Both the position numbers and the translations under genes were made by a program. Of a DNA stretch of 64,000 nt, positions 46,985 through 57,484 are shown in pieces. How positions within the stretch are numbered: position 1 is the stretch's first letter; every line of letters begins with the position of its first letter. Under the pieces are notes generated by a model. It was not told where the DNA came from. It worked only from the letters and a program-made list of their open reading frames with translations, and searched no databases. The stretch is from Imbricaverruca yamaguchii. Its lineage: Eukaryota > Arthropoda > Thecostraca > Neoverrucidae. The stretch is from positions 856,501-920,500 of the forward strand of contig JAOTOL010001598.1 of assembly GCA_034440575.1 (NCBI GenBank), in the 5' to 3' direction.

Positions 46985-47193
46985 TGAAGGACATGCTCGT
47001 ATACTTTGCCTAACACATGGACCCCCTTCTCAGAAAAGTGCAGGCCATCCCTCTGATAGAGGTCCCACGATGCATAAAACCTGCTCCACTCATCTACAAA
47101 TGTAAAACCTAGCTCATGGCAGAGCTTTCCTACCCTGGCGTTAGCTGCCAGTGCCCTAGAGCTCCACTCAGGGGAGGCTCTAGCCCTAGGCAA
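46975..47193 (-). pseudogene. CR1 A ORF1 C-terminal esterase fragment
   Basis: Only the end of the SGNH/GDSL-like esterase domain remains. GILP, EWSSRALAANARV, and the catalytic-block DGLHFSEKG are readable and align with the same positions of element B ORF1. ORF1 ends LQGN then UAG at 46,977-46,975. The ATG about 15 bp upstream of this fragment belongs to the octamer tail of element B. Confidence 0.85.
46978..46984 (-). promoter_or_regulatory. GGGAAAC slippery heptamer before ORF1 stop, element A
   Basis: ORF1 reads CAG GGA AAC TAG. The heptamer G GGA AAC fits the X XXY YYZ pattern for -1 ribosomal frameshifting, and shifting gives GGG AAA CTA GGA, which is the start of the ORF2 frame and stays open into the endonuclease. 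The same heptamer and stop occur in element B. Confidence 0.6.
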
Positions 47194-47478
47194 AATTCCT
47201 AAAGTCATAAAGTCATAAAGTGTTAAGGCTTAATAAGGGCCACAAGGGGCCCATCTGGGTCAAGCCTGTCTAGAAGATATTAGAAAGTACATGTTCACAC
47301 CTATCAATTCCAAACCCATGCAATCCCTCCACCTGTGCCACCACAGCCAATCTCATCAGTATGACATCGCAAAGGAAGTTGCCAAATCCACTGCTAGGTA
47401 CACCCCATATAGTACAACATAATACTAGCATAATGTTATACCCTATATAGCTAGTGAAAATACTCAATATCCCATGCA

Positions 47479-50337
47479 TCACAAGTTAGAATTCAAAAAC
47501 AACATTTTCCTGTCTAAAAATTTATCCACCCTACTTTTAAAGACATTCAATGAGGGACTCCCCACTGCATCAGCAGGCAGCCTATTCCATTGGTCAAAAA
47601 CCCTTTGACTGAAGACCTGTTGTCGTTTAACTGTCCTGCACCTCATTTTGTCTAACCTGAATTGATGACCCCTATGGGATACTCTAAACTGCAGAGCATC
47701 ATTCAAATTGACCTGATCTAGCCCTCTAACAATTTTGTACATTTCAATCATGTCTCCCCTTAATCTCCTATACTTGAGTGAGTACATATCTAATGCATTA
47801 AGCCTTTCTCCATATTCTAAGTTACTTAATCCACTGACGAGTCTAGTGGCTTTGCGCTGGACTCTTTCTAACATATCTATATCCTTTTCTAGGTAGGGGC
47901 TCCATGCTTGTACAGAGTACTCCAAGTGGGGCCTCACATATGCTAAGTACAGCTTTTTCATGACTTCCCTGCTCTTATATTTCACACTTCTATTAATGAG
48001 TCCCAGCATTCTGAGTGCCCTATTTCTAGCTGAGATACATTGTTTTTCTGCTTTAAGGTCTTTTGAGACCAACACACCTAAGTCCCTTTCCTCTTCAATA
48101 ACATCCAGTTCCCTCCCTCCCATTTTATAACTGAATGTCTCGCCTGCAGACCCTATATGCATAACCTTACACTTATCATAGTTGAAAGTCATCTGCCATT
48201 GATCAGCCCACTCTTTTTAGGTCGTCCAAATCTAGTTGAATATTACTAGATTGATCTCTGCTGTTAGCCACTCCTACCAGCTTGATGTCATCAGCAAATT
48301 TGAACACTCTATTCCTCAGCCCTACTTCAATGTTGTTCACAAAGATGATAAAGAGGAGGGGCCCTAGAACAGAGCCCTGTGGCACTCCACTCAGAACATC
48401 TTTCCAACCAGATTTACATCCATTCAATACTACCCTTTGGTTTCTTCCCTGCAACCATGCTTCAATCCAATGTAGAACTTTTCCTACAATCCCATGTTGT
48501 TGTAATTGATGAATTAACCTTCCATGTGGAACTTTATCAAAAGCTTTGCTAAAGTCCAAGTACACAACATCCATCCTGCTTTCATTGTCTACTTCTTTGG
48601 TAACATACTCAATGAACTCCAATAGGTTAGTTAAACAAGACCTTTGAGATCGAAATCCATGTTGAGTATCCCTTAAAAGGTTGTGCCTATCAAGATGAAT
48701 CTGAACATTCTGTTTAACCAGCTTTTCTAGTACTTTGCAAACTAATGAGGTCAAACTGACTGGCCTGTAGTTTCCTACACTCTTCCTATTTCCCTTTTTG
48801 AAAATTGGTACTACACTTGCATTTCTCCAATCTTCAGGTACTTCTGAATACTCCATAGATCGCCTGAAAATGATACCTAGGGGAGTTGCTAAAGCTTTAG
48901 CACACTCTACTAAGATCTAGCATATATTTCATCTGGTCCGGAAGCTTTATTAGGTTTTATATTCTGCAACTGCTTCTCTACGGCTTCTGTAGTTATTGTA
49001 AGATCCTCCAGCATATCACCTGCCATGGCATGGCCTACAGATGTTCCTATTGTACCAGAATTATCTTTAGTGAAGACTGATGAGAATTGCTTGCTTAGGG
49101 ATTCCACAATGTCGCAATCATCAACCACTATTTCCCCATCTACCTCCAGTGGTCCTACACTACACTTTTTAGCCTTAAATTTATAGAAGCTAAAGAATCT
49201 CTTAGCATTACCTGCTGAACATTCTCGAGCAAAGTTGATTTCAGCAAGTCTTTTAGATGCTCTAACACACCTCCTAACTTTATTTCTAGCTATTCTATAT
49301 GATTCTAGGTTTAACCCAGAGTTAGTATCTTTTAGTTTCTTGAATGCTTGTTTCTTTGAGTCCAGTAATTGCTTAACTTCCCTAGTCAGCCACGAAGGGT
49401 GCTTAACCCTGTTTGATCTAATTTGCCTACTGGGAATGAACCTATCCTGACCCTGAAATAGCTTATCTTTTATCATTGTCCACATTTCATAAGCATCTAA
49501 GCCATTCAATATGACTTCCCAATTAATTTCACTTAGGAAGCTCCTGAACTCACTGTAATTCCCTTTTGTAAAATTCGGAATCAATGTTCTGTTGGTTGCT
49601 ACCCTTCCAACATATAATGAGAAGCGTATAATGTTGTGATCACTATTACCAAAGGTCTCTCCTACGTTAACATTTTGCACAAAATTTTCCTCATTAGTAA
49701 GCACTAGATCTAATATTTTATTTTCCCTTGTAGGCTCGTGTATCATTTGAAAGAAGAAATTGTCCTCAAAACAAGCCATGAAACATCTTTCTGATTTGCT
49801 TACACCTATTGTTTTGTTTCCCAATCCTGCTATGTTGAAATCCCCCAACAAAATAGTTCTCTCCTGTACTCTCCTACTTATCTCTTCCTGCATCAGCCTG
49901 TCAGTGTTTTCATTCTGGTCTGGAGGTCTATAGAATGCCCCAATCCTAAATTTTGTTCCATTCTTCAGAATTATATCTAACCACAAAGATTCTACTCCTG
50001 CACTATGTACTCCATCCTCTATGGAATGACATTTCATTACTTGCCTAACATACAAGAGAATGCCACCTCCTATCCTTGCCTCTCTTTGATAGGCATGCAT
50101 GTTGTAGCCTGTCAATTCAAATTCTTGCAAGTTGTCTCCAAACATGCTTTCGTTAACCCATGCTTCTGTTATGCACACCAAATCTAGCTGTTCAGACAAC
50201 ATATATGCATGCAGTTCCCCAATTTTGTTCCTAACACTTCTGGCATTGACATAAAAACATGATAAATTATTCCTTCCATTGCTTGCTATGCTTCTCTCTT
50301 TATCAGCTACATCCCCCCATGTCCTGCCTAGTTTCCC
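47479..50337 (-). pseudogene. CR1 B ORF2 (endonuclease-reverse transcriptase), two indels
   Basis: Endonuclease (about 50,260-49,550): NARSVRNK, CITEAWV, GGGILLYV, FYRPPDQ, LLGDFN, LDLVLTN and SDHN. Reverse transcriptase (about 48,960-48,200): KASGPDEIYA, VPIFKKG, YLDFSKAFDKVPH, SGVPQGSVLGPLLF and KFADD. C-terminal block (48,190-47,479): KCKVMHIG, AYVRPHLEYSVQAWSP, WNRLP. Two breaks are seen: a one-base loss near 48,917 and a one-base gain in an A-run near 48,217. The latter could be a sequencing error, so the copy may be intact or almost so. The ORF2 frame has no AUG before the catalytic NARS block; the first is at 50,202, inside the domain. Translation by -1 frameshift from ORF1 would solve this. 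Confidence 0.93.
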
Positions 50338-51203
50338 TGTTTCCTGTTGAGAGCCTCCTCATACCTATTGCTGAGCAATTCCACTCCTCTCTTGCTCAGA
50401 TGTAATCCATCTAAAGCAAACATCTCCGTCCTCCCCCAAAACTCCCCCCACAAATCCAAGAACTGCACCCCAAGCTCCTTACAAATGTTGGCCACCCTGG
50501 TATTGAGCCCAATGGCCCTCGAATACCACTCCATGCTTGCATGGACCATAGGGAGGATGGATGTCACCACTCCTCTTTTCCTACTTCCTGCTAAACTACC
50601 TATCAAAGCCCTATAGGCTTTCATTGTTTCCTCTGTATTATTTTTTCCTACATCGTTAACTCCAACCTGCACAATTACCGTTGCACCCTCTCCACTTCCC
50701 CTCATTACTCCCTCCAGCCTATCCCTAACATCTTTCACCTGCGCTCCCGGGTAGCAAACACGCATCCGTCTGCTGGGGTTCTTGCTACAAAATGTTCGAT
50801 CCATGTACCGAACCCTGGAATCCCCTATGACTAAAACCTCTCTCTCTCCATCTCTATCTTCAGCCATCTGGTCATCCCCACCTCCGTCCCTCTCATCATT
50901 ACCTTCCCTCTCCTCCAGTGCATCAAACCTATTTTTAATTGGGACGCCCATGTCCACCTTCCTTAGCGCCAGTCGGGTGCTATGGCGCCTTGCCACCTTC
51001 CAACTGCCACCATCCCGGACCAAGCCATCCGAACTCCCATCAGTCCTCCGCTCGGGCACCCGAGTTGCCTGGCTGGCACCTCCCATGATGGGTCCCGCCA
51101 CCAAACACTTCAAGCGCTCCACCTCCCCCGTTAACATATCTAACCTCTTACTCAAGTCCCCAATGATTCCCACACACTTACAATTCCCACAGTCTCCTTC
51201 CAT
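50328..51203 (-). CDS. CR1 B ORF1 protein with SGNH esterase domain
   Basis: 291 residues from ATG at 51,203 to TAG at 50,330-50,328, intact. Residues 5-10 form CGNCKC, followed by a leucine-spaced coiled coil at about 12-35. A charged linker leads to IKNRFDALEERE (89-100). The esterase domain runs from about 122 to 280: VIGDS with the nucleophile Ser129, YPGAQVKDV (oxyanion Gly block), VQVGVNDVG with Asn183, and DGLHLS with Asp265 and His268. This is the SGNH-type hydrolase known in ORF1 of CR1 elements. It probably binds element RNA through the N-terminal coiled coil, while the esterase may act on lipids or membranes; that role is not proven in any element. Both signature residues pairs are intact, so it could be active. 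Confidence 0.92.
   Translation of the reverse strand: MEGDCGNCKCVGIIGDLSKRLDMLTGEVERLKCLVAGPIMGGASQATRVPERRTDGSSDGLVRDGGSWKVARRHSTRLALRKVDMGVPIKNRFDALEEREGNDERDGGGDDQMAEDRDGEREVLVIGDSRVRYMDRTFCSKNPSRRMRVCYPGAQVKDVRDRLEGVMRGSGEGATVIVQVGVNDVGKNNTEETMKAYRALIGSLAGSRKRGVVTSILPMVHASMEWYSRAIGLNTRVANICKELGVQFLDLWGEFWGRTEMFALDGLHLSKRGVELLSNRYEEALNRKQGN
50331..50337 (-). promoter_or_regulatory. GGGAAAC slippery heptamer before ORF1 stop, element B
   Basis: ORF1 ends AGG AAA CAG GGA AAC TAG. G GGA AAC lets both tRNAs slip back one base to GGG AAA C, and the -1 frame then runs open (CTA GGC AGG ACA TGG) for 45 codons to the first ORF2 ATG. Just after the site, CAG.ACAU GGGGGG AUGU..CUG could form a small hairpin. 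G GGA AAC is a known shift site in some retroviruses. Confidence 0.6.
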
Positions 51204-51299
51204 TTTTGTTGTTGTTTTTTTCTTTCTACTCTTAGTACTAAGTCTAGTTACTGTAAGCTTGTAAGCCTACAAGTATCTACTGTAATATATCTACAGTAA

Positions 51300-51720
51300 T
51301 ACAGTAATATAGCCTATAAGTATCTACAATACACTATAATCCCGTATAATTACACTAGATATGAAGATACCTACTGTAATTTATGCCCACTATTTTAGTC
51401 CTAAAATCTATCTTAAACTTACACACCAATTTGACACAAACTTATTCACTACAGAAGCCTACACTATAGAATTATACACTCTAGAATTACACACTACAGA
51501 GCTCACACCACACAAATATACACCACTGAATCAAACACTGTAGTACCGTCCACAACACCCAACAATCCTGCAGTTACACTAGGATATGAAGATATACCTA
51601 GTGTAATGCTATGCCTACTATCTTAGTCTTAAAATCTATCTTAAACTTAAACACCAAATTGACACAGCCAACACCCTTAGAACTTAACAAAATGGCGCTG
51701 GGCAGCCTCCCTGGGTTAAT
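51300..51720 (-). repeat. Two 224-bp direct repeats at the element B 5' end
   Basis: TTACACTAG...ATATGAAGATA is found at 51,350 and again at 51,574, and the match continues for about 90 bp (ATCTATCTTAAACTTA, CAATTTGACAC / CAAATTGACAC). Tandem monomers upstream of ORF1 would fit a promoter-bearing 5' untranslated region, as in some other LINEs. At about 51,688-51,698 the sequence CAAAATGGCG resembles a YY1 site near the presumed transcript start. Confidence 0.6.
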
Positions 51721-51809
51721 ATAGCCTAATTTGCTGGTCAAAAATACTTATTTGATAAAAACTGTTGAAATATACGCTCAGAAGCAACCGCTAAATATCT
51801 ATACACAAT

Positions 51810-52280
51810 TTATCCCAGTACACCGTCCTTTTCCGCAACACTTAGCTCGTATGTAGTAGCCCCACCAAACACGTGTTTCCTCCTCAACGCCTGGCGGCAG
51901 ACTGGGAAGGAGTCCTGTTGCCAATAGAGTCCTGTTACAAGGACTCTATTGGTACCCTTCAGGGTGGCCAGAAGGGCCCTGTACTCCCGCAGAAGCTCCT
52001 CGCTCCTAGTATGACCTATGTTATTTACCCCTACATGCACTATGACTGTGTTAAACTGGTGATCACTGGTGACCTGTGCCACCGCAGGTACCAGGTCCTT
52101 CACCTTCATCCTGTAGATGTGGACATTGCGATTGGAAAGGTACTGCACAGAGCATTTACAAACATTCAAATGTAAAGCACCCAGGTCTACCAGTGTTAAG
52201 AGTACTGCAAGATAGCCATTTTGGCCCTGGCAGGCGATTTGACTGGACTTGCAAGCCAGCACTGGATCATCAACCATCAA
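51810..52280 (-). pseudogene. ORF1 esterase fragment of a further CR1-family element
   Basis: Open minus frame with KVKDLVPAVAQVTSDHQF, then VIVHVGVNNIGHTRSEELL and YRALLATLKGTNRVLV, matching the Asn block (GVNN) of the SGNH domain. The usual GDS block is not seen, and after VLVTG the sequence becomes irregular, with a short duplication around GGACTCTATTGG. It differs from elements A and B, so it belongs to another family member. Confidence 0.7.
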
Positions 52281-52785
52281 GCTCAGGTGAAAATCTTGGT
52301 ATATGAATTACATTTGGGTAAAATATAGCCACCTAAATGTAATTAGAAGATATATTTTGGTGTGTAGGTGCCTACTCAGCAGCCATTGCACTGCAGTTGG
52401 TGGCAATGCATACATTATAGGGATGGCGAATTTTAGCCACCTGGTGGTTTAAACCATGGTTTAAACTGGCTGGCATAAATTAATTTAAGCCACTCTGGCT
52501 TAAATTATATTTCTGGTATGGCTGGAGGGCAGTGATGGACATTAGTTAGGGAAGCATCAATTATATTTCCAAAATGTGCTACACTCCATTTTATTTGCAA
52601 AAAAACACTCCCTAGAATTCCCCAAAACTCTGTCTGGGTTCTGGGTATGCACTCCACAAGCCAGATGTTTACCCATTAGGTACAGTCGGTCTAACATGTA
52701 GCCCCCTGGATGCTGGTAGTTAGAAATGGTATTTGTAAATGCCAGGATTTTGACATCCAACTACTGGCATTGAGGAAGATAAGAC

Positions 52786-53640
52786 ATAAAGACATAAAAG
52801 ATCAATGCAACTATGAACCACAAGGGCCCTTCTTGGTTGCACTCTGTACACTGAACCAGTTGTCCACCGAATGTGTTGATCAACTCTCCCTGGAATACAG
52901 AAAAACAAGCCCACTATTCTTGTAATGATTGTCTATGCTGTTCTTCAAGATGTTCAGTGTGTTGCTACTGACAATGGTTTTTGGCAGCTGGTTCCAGTGT
53001 TCTACTACCCTGTTGGTGAAGAAGGACTGTCTTAACCTTGTCCTGCTGTGATTAACTTTAATTTTGAATTGATGACCTCTAATTCCATAATTTATGTTAA
53101 ATTCAAACAGTTTCCTGAGATAACCCTGTTCCTGACCATGTACAAATTGAAAGACCTCGATGAGATCTCTCAGCCTTCTATATCTAAGTGAAAACATATT
53201 CGATTTCTTCAATCTTTCCTCATATGCCAGGTTGCCCATACCATTCACCATTTTTGTTGCCCTCTTTTGTACTCTCTCTAAAAGCCAACAATCTTTTTCA
53301 TAACTAGGGGACCAAGCTTGGACACAATATTCCATATGTGGCCTGACATATGCACAATAAAGCTTCCTGATGACTTCCTCACTTTTGTATGATACATTCC
53401 TATTTATTGCCCCAAGCATTCTTAGTGCCTTCCTGATGCCCCCAATTTTGTGTTCAAAATAACACCTAAGTCCTTCTGCTGAGTCACAGATAGTACTTGC
53501 CCACCCATCAAGTATGGAGCCTTGATATGCTACCTACCTACATGCATGATTTTGCACATGTCAAAGTTAAATTTCATTTGCCATTTTTCGGACCACTTCA
53601 CAAGCTCGTCTAAGTCTTTCTGCAGCAAGATTCTGCAGAT
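52786..53640 (-). mobile_element. CR1 retrotransposon C, 5'-truncated copy of A type
   Basis: Minus-strand copy of the last 0.85 kb of element A: KEEVIRKLYCAYVRPHMEYC, QAWSPSYEKDCW, and WNQLPKT, with octamer tail at 52,786-52,803. Small indels break the frame near 53,170 and 53,440. Homology to element A stops abruptly at about 53,630. It lies between the arms of the long inverted repeat. Confidence 0.92.
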
Positions 53641-53920
53641 AATATCTAGCCCAAAGTATGGACACTAGGTTGATTCACCTATCATCTAATGCTTTGAAGC
53701 TCATCTAATGCTCATCTAATGGATCTAATGCTCCACTTCCACAAGTGTTAGTGCCAACAGGAAATAATGTGCTACCATCCAATGTCATGAAAGGTGTGCA
53801 ATAGTTGACAATGTGTGAAAAATGTGCAATAGGGGGACAGATTGCTGACTGTAGCAAACAATAAGCAAACGGATTGCTTACTGTTATCTATGAATATGGG
53901 TAGGTAGATACCACCTACCT
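53641..53920. other. Spacer between CR1 fragments
   Basis: Short ATCTAATGCTC repeats at 53,677-53,730; no gene. Confidence 0.4.
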
Positions 53921-53989
53921 AGATGGGCTCGACCCAGATGGGCCCTTGTGGCCTTAACACTTTATGACTTTATGACTTTATGACTTACC
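53921..53989 (+). mobile_element. CR1 B-type 3' end, 70 bp, plus strand
   Basis: GACCCAGATGGGCCC, TTGTGGCCTTAACAC and three ACTTTATG-type octamers match the 3' end of element B but in the opposite orientation. It is an extremely short 5'-truncated insertion. Confidence 0.85.
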
Positions 53990-54379
53990 TACATATACTA
54001 TTATCAGTAAGACAATGGGAAAGCTATGTCAAAAACATCACAAATTGGTCTGGCTCATATAGTTACTTTTAAGCTAACATAAAATAGGTACCTAGCTATA
54101 CAATGGCTAGGTACCCAATGGGTAAAATTCTGACTTGTGGAGTGCATACCTAGAACCCAGGCAGAGTTTTGGGAAATTCTAGGGAGTGTTTGTTTATAAA
54201 TAAAATGGAGTGTAGCACATTTTGGAATAATTGATGCTTCCCTAACTTTTGTTTGTCACTGCACTCCAGCCATATCCCGAAACATAATTTTAGCCAGGGT
54301 GGCTTAAATTTATTTATGCTGGTTGGTTTAAACTGGTATAAACCACCAGGTGGCTTAAATTTGCCATCCCTATATGTAG

Positions 54380-55960
54380 GTAGGTACCTACCTACCTATA
54401 TTTAGGATGGAAAAAGCTGCTTCAATTGAATTTATGCCAGCCAGTGGCTTTTATTAATTTAAGCCAGTTTAAACTGGCTTTTATTATTTAGCCGGCTTAA
54501 ATTCACGACACTTATAAGCCCTTGCATTATTAAGGCTCACAAACCATGGGTGCATTGACAGTGTTGCAAACCATGGGTGCATTAGCGACGCCGAATTGCC
54601 GAAAAGGAAATTGGCGGCAAGATATTCTGTATAAAGGTAATCGACGCAATTTGTTATAGGTCCTGGAAATCACAAAATTTTCAAGCTATCATTACCCCCT
54701 TTGGGTTAGGCCAACCTCGTGATTACCCCGTATCAAATTCAGAATGCCTCATAACCAAAGTTCATTTTCAAGGTTGAGAACATGTAGTATTTCCTGCCGA
54801 TATATGTGCACAGGTTTTTGGCAAATGTACACAGTACTCTCCATACTCGAGGTTTGACGAAACCCCGCTATAACCCCACCCCCACCCCTCCACAAGCCAG
54901 CGCATTACCCCAGGTTGGGAACCCCTGTTCCGGGCCATGTAGCATAATGTTATCGTTTGCACAAAAGGTGACAACCATCAAGCCTATTCCAAATTTGGAC
55001 GACCACCACGAAACCATTTTTTTTAGCCCTGCACAAGGAATATTTTGGAATGTGTGGCATAATATAGTTTTTTTAAAGATGGTTTGAACATAATGGCTAG
55101 AAGTCCTGGCCTGTGTTATTTAAGTATGTATCACACTTAGGATAAATAGGAGGTTATCATGAGATAACAAGTGAGTAACGCCTATTGATTCATTCTTTCC
55201 ATTCACAATGATAGGATTTGTGTAAAATTGTTTAAAAATTGAATAAGGAGTCCCTGGACCATTTCTGATCACAATGTTGTTTCCTGGTGTTTCCGGATGT
55301 CATTTCAATTAATTTGACAGCCATTTCTTTGGGAAATAAAAGCTTCCAAATATATAAGCACTTCAGGTAAGCATGGTTATATTTTATAAATCAGTCCAAG
55401 AAAAGAATATCAACACCATCGAAATACATTTTTGTTAAACAAGAAAAATTTGACAATGCAGGTGGATGCTATCCCACCTAAACAGCAGATAGGAAAAGGT
55501 TTTGGTGCGGTGGTATATGACGAAAAATAGCATGCAATTATAATAAATGAAAAGTGATGTAAGTTAATCTAACCTAGTCTACTGATGTTGAATGGTCCAA
55601 CACCGACCGATGTTGAATCACATAAAACACACTACTATTGGATTGCTTAAAGCCTACAGATGTTTGATTACCTAAATATGATTTTAAATTGTGATTTCCA
55701 AAATAAAAATCAGAGGAAGACGTCAGCCTTCCACAGCCGCCGGCTGCCAGCGACCGATTAACGTGCACATCCATTCATGTGTAGGCTCATGGCTCCACAT
55801 GAATGGATTTGAAGGACCCATATGGACCATAGTCCAAATGGTTCCATACTTATGGACCGGGAAGCAGATATTTGACAAAGAGAAATACAAGTTGTAAAGA
55901 GCCACGCACTTTCAGTGCCTTTTGCGGCCCACTGGTGCAGATTGCTTTTGTACCCTTAAT
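54380..55960. other. Gene-free stretch
   Basis: TAGGTAGGTACC-type short repeats and AAGCCAGTTTAAACTGGCTT palindrome at 54,370-54,500 belong to the same family as the inverted-repeat arms. The rest is unique AT-rich DNA. Confidence 0.45.
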
Positions 55961-55966
55961 GCTCCA

Positions 55967-55967
<1 letters not shown>

Positions 55968-56057
<90 letters not shown>
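55968..56057. repeat. (TA)n microsatellite
   Basis: About 45 TA units without interruption. Confidence 0.98.
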
Positions 56058-56058
<1 letters not shown>

Positions 56059-57060
56059 ACACGAGTACACAAATGTATGCTACGTCGGCTGTCTTGAGGA
56101 CCCTCCTTCCGAAGGGGGCCTGCAACAAAGTATGGAGCCTTTTGCTCCAGCTATATGAGGCCTCCTGTCGGTGGCGGGTCCAAGGAGGGAAGTTGGGGCA
56201 TGCCCCCCCCCCGTTGAAGGTAGCGTCCCTTCAACCAGGAAAATGCTTCCCTCCGCGAAGTCTCGTGTGCACCTCATCATCGAATTTTTCAGCCAGAGGC
56301 GTCCCTCGGCAGGAAAGGCACCCCTCAAGATACTTTCGCGGTGGCGCCGATCCAGACACGTGTCTCCTCCCTCGGATGGCAATTCCCGAATCCGCCCCTG
56401 CCTCCTGTGGCAGTTATGGGTTTTCCGTGGCGGCTATGGGACCTCTTATAGCGACAGTGGGCCTCCTGTTGCGGTCTACGGGTGTGGTTAGATCATTTCA
56501 GATAGTCTTCTTCGGTTATCTTTCAGACACTCTCCTGCCATTGAGGGGAAAAACTATGGCGCACTTGGCCCCCACCCCAAAAACTGCCCTTTCTTCCGCT
56601 TCCGAACGAGGGTAACAACTTGGCGTGGTAAAATGGACGGTAGAGAGAGCCTACCAATACCGGGAAAAATCCTTATATTTTTGATGCGCTTGATGGTCGG
56701 CCTGCTGGGAACGGGACATTGTTAGACAGGAGGATTGATACTGATTCATTTGGGATACATTTTGCTGAAGCCAAAGAATTGATCTTTCAATTGGTATGCG
56801 TCAAAGAGCTCTATATTACCACAAAACGTGCAAGATAGCGTAGAGAAAATCGACTAAATTTCATTTAATCCAATGGTGAAGGGAAGCCTTCAAGCCCGCT
56901 ACCAAACCAACTTCGTGAGGGCCCGGAACTACCCACCTGTTTTCTGTGGTATGAGATCTGGATCCTGCTTTTCTTCAAAGCTGCCAGATTGGTCGAAGTT
57001 CCGCATGAGCTGAACGTGACAAACCCCTTGTTGGTTCTCCTGCGAAGCAAAGGCTGTCAG
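56058..57060. other. Gene-free stretch with possible old transposon end
   Basis: At 56,170-56,235 a GGGGCATGCCCCCCC palindromic G/C block resembles element ends of the 20.2-kb type. No gene recognised. Confidence 0.35.
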
Positions 57061-57125
57061 ATTCGTCAAAGTTCCGCACGAGCTGAACGCGACAAACTTC
57101 TTCTTGGCCCTCCTGGGAAGCAATC
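56985..57125 (-). repeat. 75-bp direct duplication
   Basis: On the minus strand GTTTGTCGCGTTCAGCTCGT is repeated about 84 bp on as GTTTGTCACGTTCAGCTCAT with flanking sequence. In translation both copies read FSSCGT.TNL.A. Confidence 0.75.
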
Positions 57126-57480
57126 CAATTTATCATTCAAATGAAATCCATCAGAGATCAAAGACATTGCGGCAACCAACTCAAATGCATCGTTTTGTAG
57201 CGAGATAGCGCCTGTGACCGACACGTCCCGGCATTGGCACATCCTCGGAACATTTGCTTGGCTCAGAATTTCACAGCTCAGAGCAGGTAAACATCCAATC
57301 CCACAAGCGATCACCATTTCGGAGACGTTGAGTGCTGCGACACGAAATGTCCGTACCAGCAGAGCAATCTGCACGGACTCATCACGGTGATAAGGTAAGA
57401 CGGTGCCAAGTTCTAATTGGGTTTCCAGTCGCACGTCGCAAGTCGTACAGCCTGCCGAGTGCAGGACATTGATGCTGGAT
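57090..57480 (-). other. 129-codon open frame, unknown, perhaps coding
   Basis: A minus frame beginning SINVLHSAGCTTCDVRLETQ, with later CGIGCLPALSC and CQCRDVSVTGAISL, contains many Cys and a regular hydrophobic pattern. A possible acceptor CTATCCAG lies at its start, but its phase does not fit the TM exon, and no donor was found. It is not assigned to the receptor gene. Could be an old element protein. Confidence 0.25.
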
Positions 57481-57484
57481 AGAT

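Larger units (their letters stand above)
43859..47195 (-). mobile_element. CR1-clade non-LTR retrotransposon A, 5' truncated
   Basis: On the minus strand: the C-terminal third of ORF1 (47,193-46,975), ORF2 endonuclease and reverse transcriptase (46,984-43,890) and a 3' end of CTTTATGT/CTTTATGA octamers at 43,859-43,882. Short 8-bp tandem 3' ends and an ORF1 esterase are CR1 traits. ORF2 carries two frameshifts (near 45,950) and an in-frame TAG at 44,757-44,755, so the copy is dead. Its 5' edge abuts the 3' tail of element B at about 47,195. Element C (52.8-53.6 kb) is a truncated relative more than 90 percent identical at the 3' end by eye. Confidence 0.93.
47197..51720 (-). mobile_element. 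CR1-clade non-LTR retrotransposon B, near full length
   Basis: About 4.5 kb on the minus strand: a 5' region with two 224-bp repeats (51,720-51,300), intact ORF1 (51,203-50,328), ORF2 with two single-base indels (50,337-47,479) and a 3' end of CTTTATGA octamers at 47,197-47,222. Full CR1 elements are about this long. The few breaks make it the youngest and best preserved element here. Its tail joins truncated element A directly, so B inserted at the edge of, or into, A. The 5' boundary is set from the repeats and a GC-rich motif and is approximate. Confidence 0.9.
52418..54372. mobile_element. Long inverted repeat, 266 and 262 bp, possible DNA transposon
   Basis: The sequence starting TAGGGATGGCGAATTTTAGC at 52,418-52,683 recurs in reverse complement at 54,372-54,111, about 85-90 percent identical by eye along its length, including the marks GTTTAAACTGGC, TGCACTCCA and CACTCCCTAGAA. 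The outer ends are TA-flanked (TATAGGG / CCCTATA); TAGGG-type ends are common in hAT- and mariner-like elements, but no convincing 8-bp duplication was found. The 1.4-kb spacer has received CR1 C and a CR1 B tail. Alternatively, these are two independent copies of one repeat in opposite orientation. Confidence 0.65.

Noticed and set aside
47209..52280. Element B as an insertion that splits one ORF1 between 47.2 and 52.3 kb
   Set aside because: The ORF1 fragment at 51.8-52.3 kb differs in sequence from element A's ORF1 end and overlaps the same domain region, so they are not two halves of one gene.
55872..56615. 247-codon plus frame
   Set aside because: It crosses the (TA)n tract (YIYIYI) and a G/C-run; the remainder lacks any domain.
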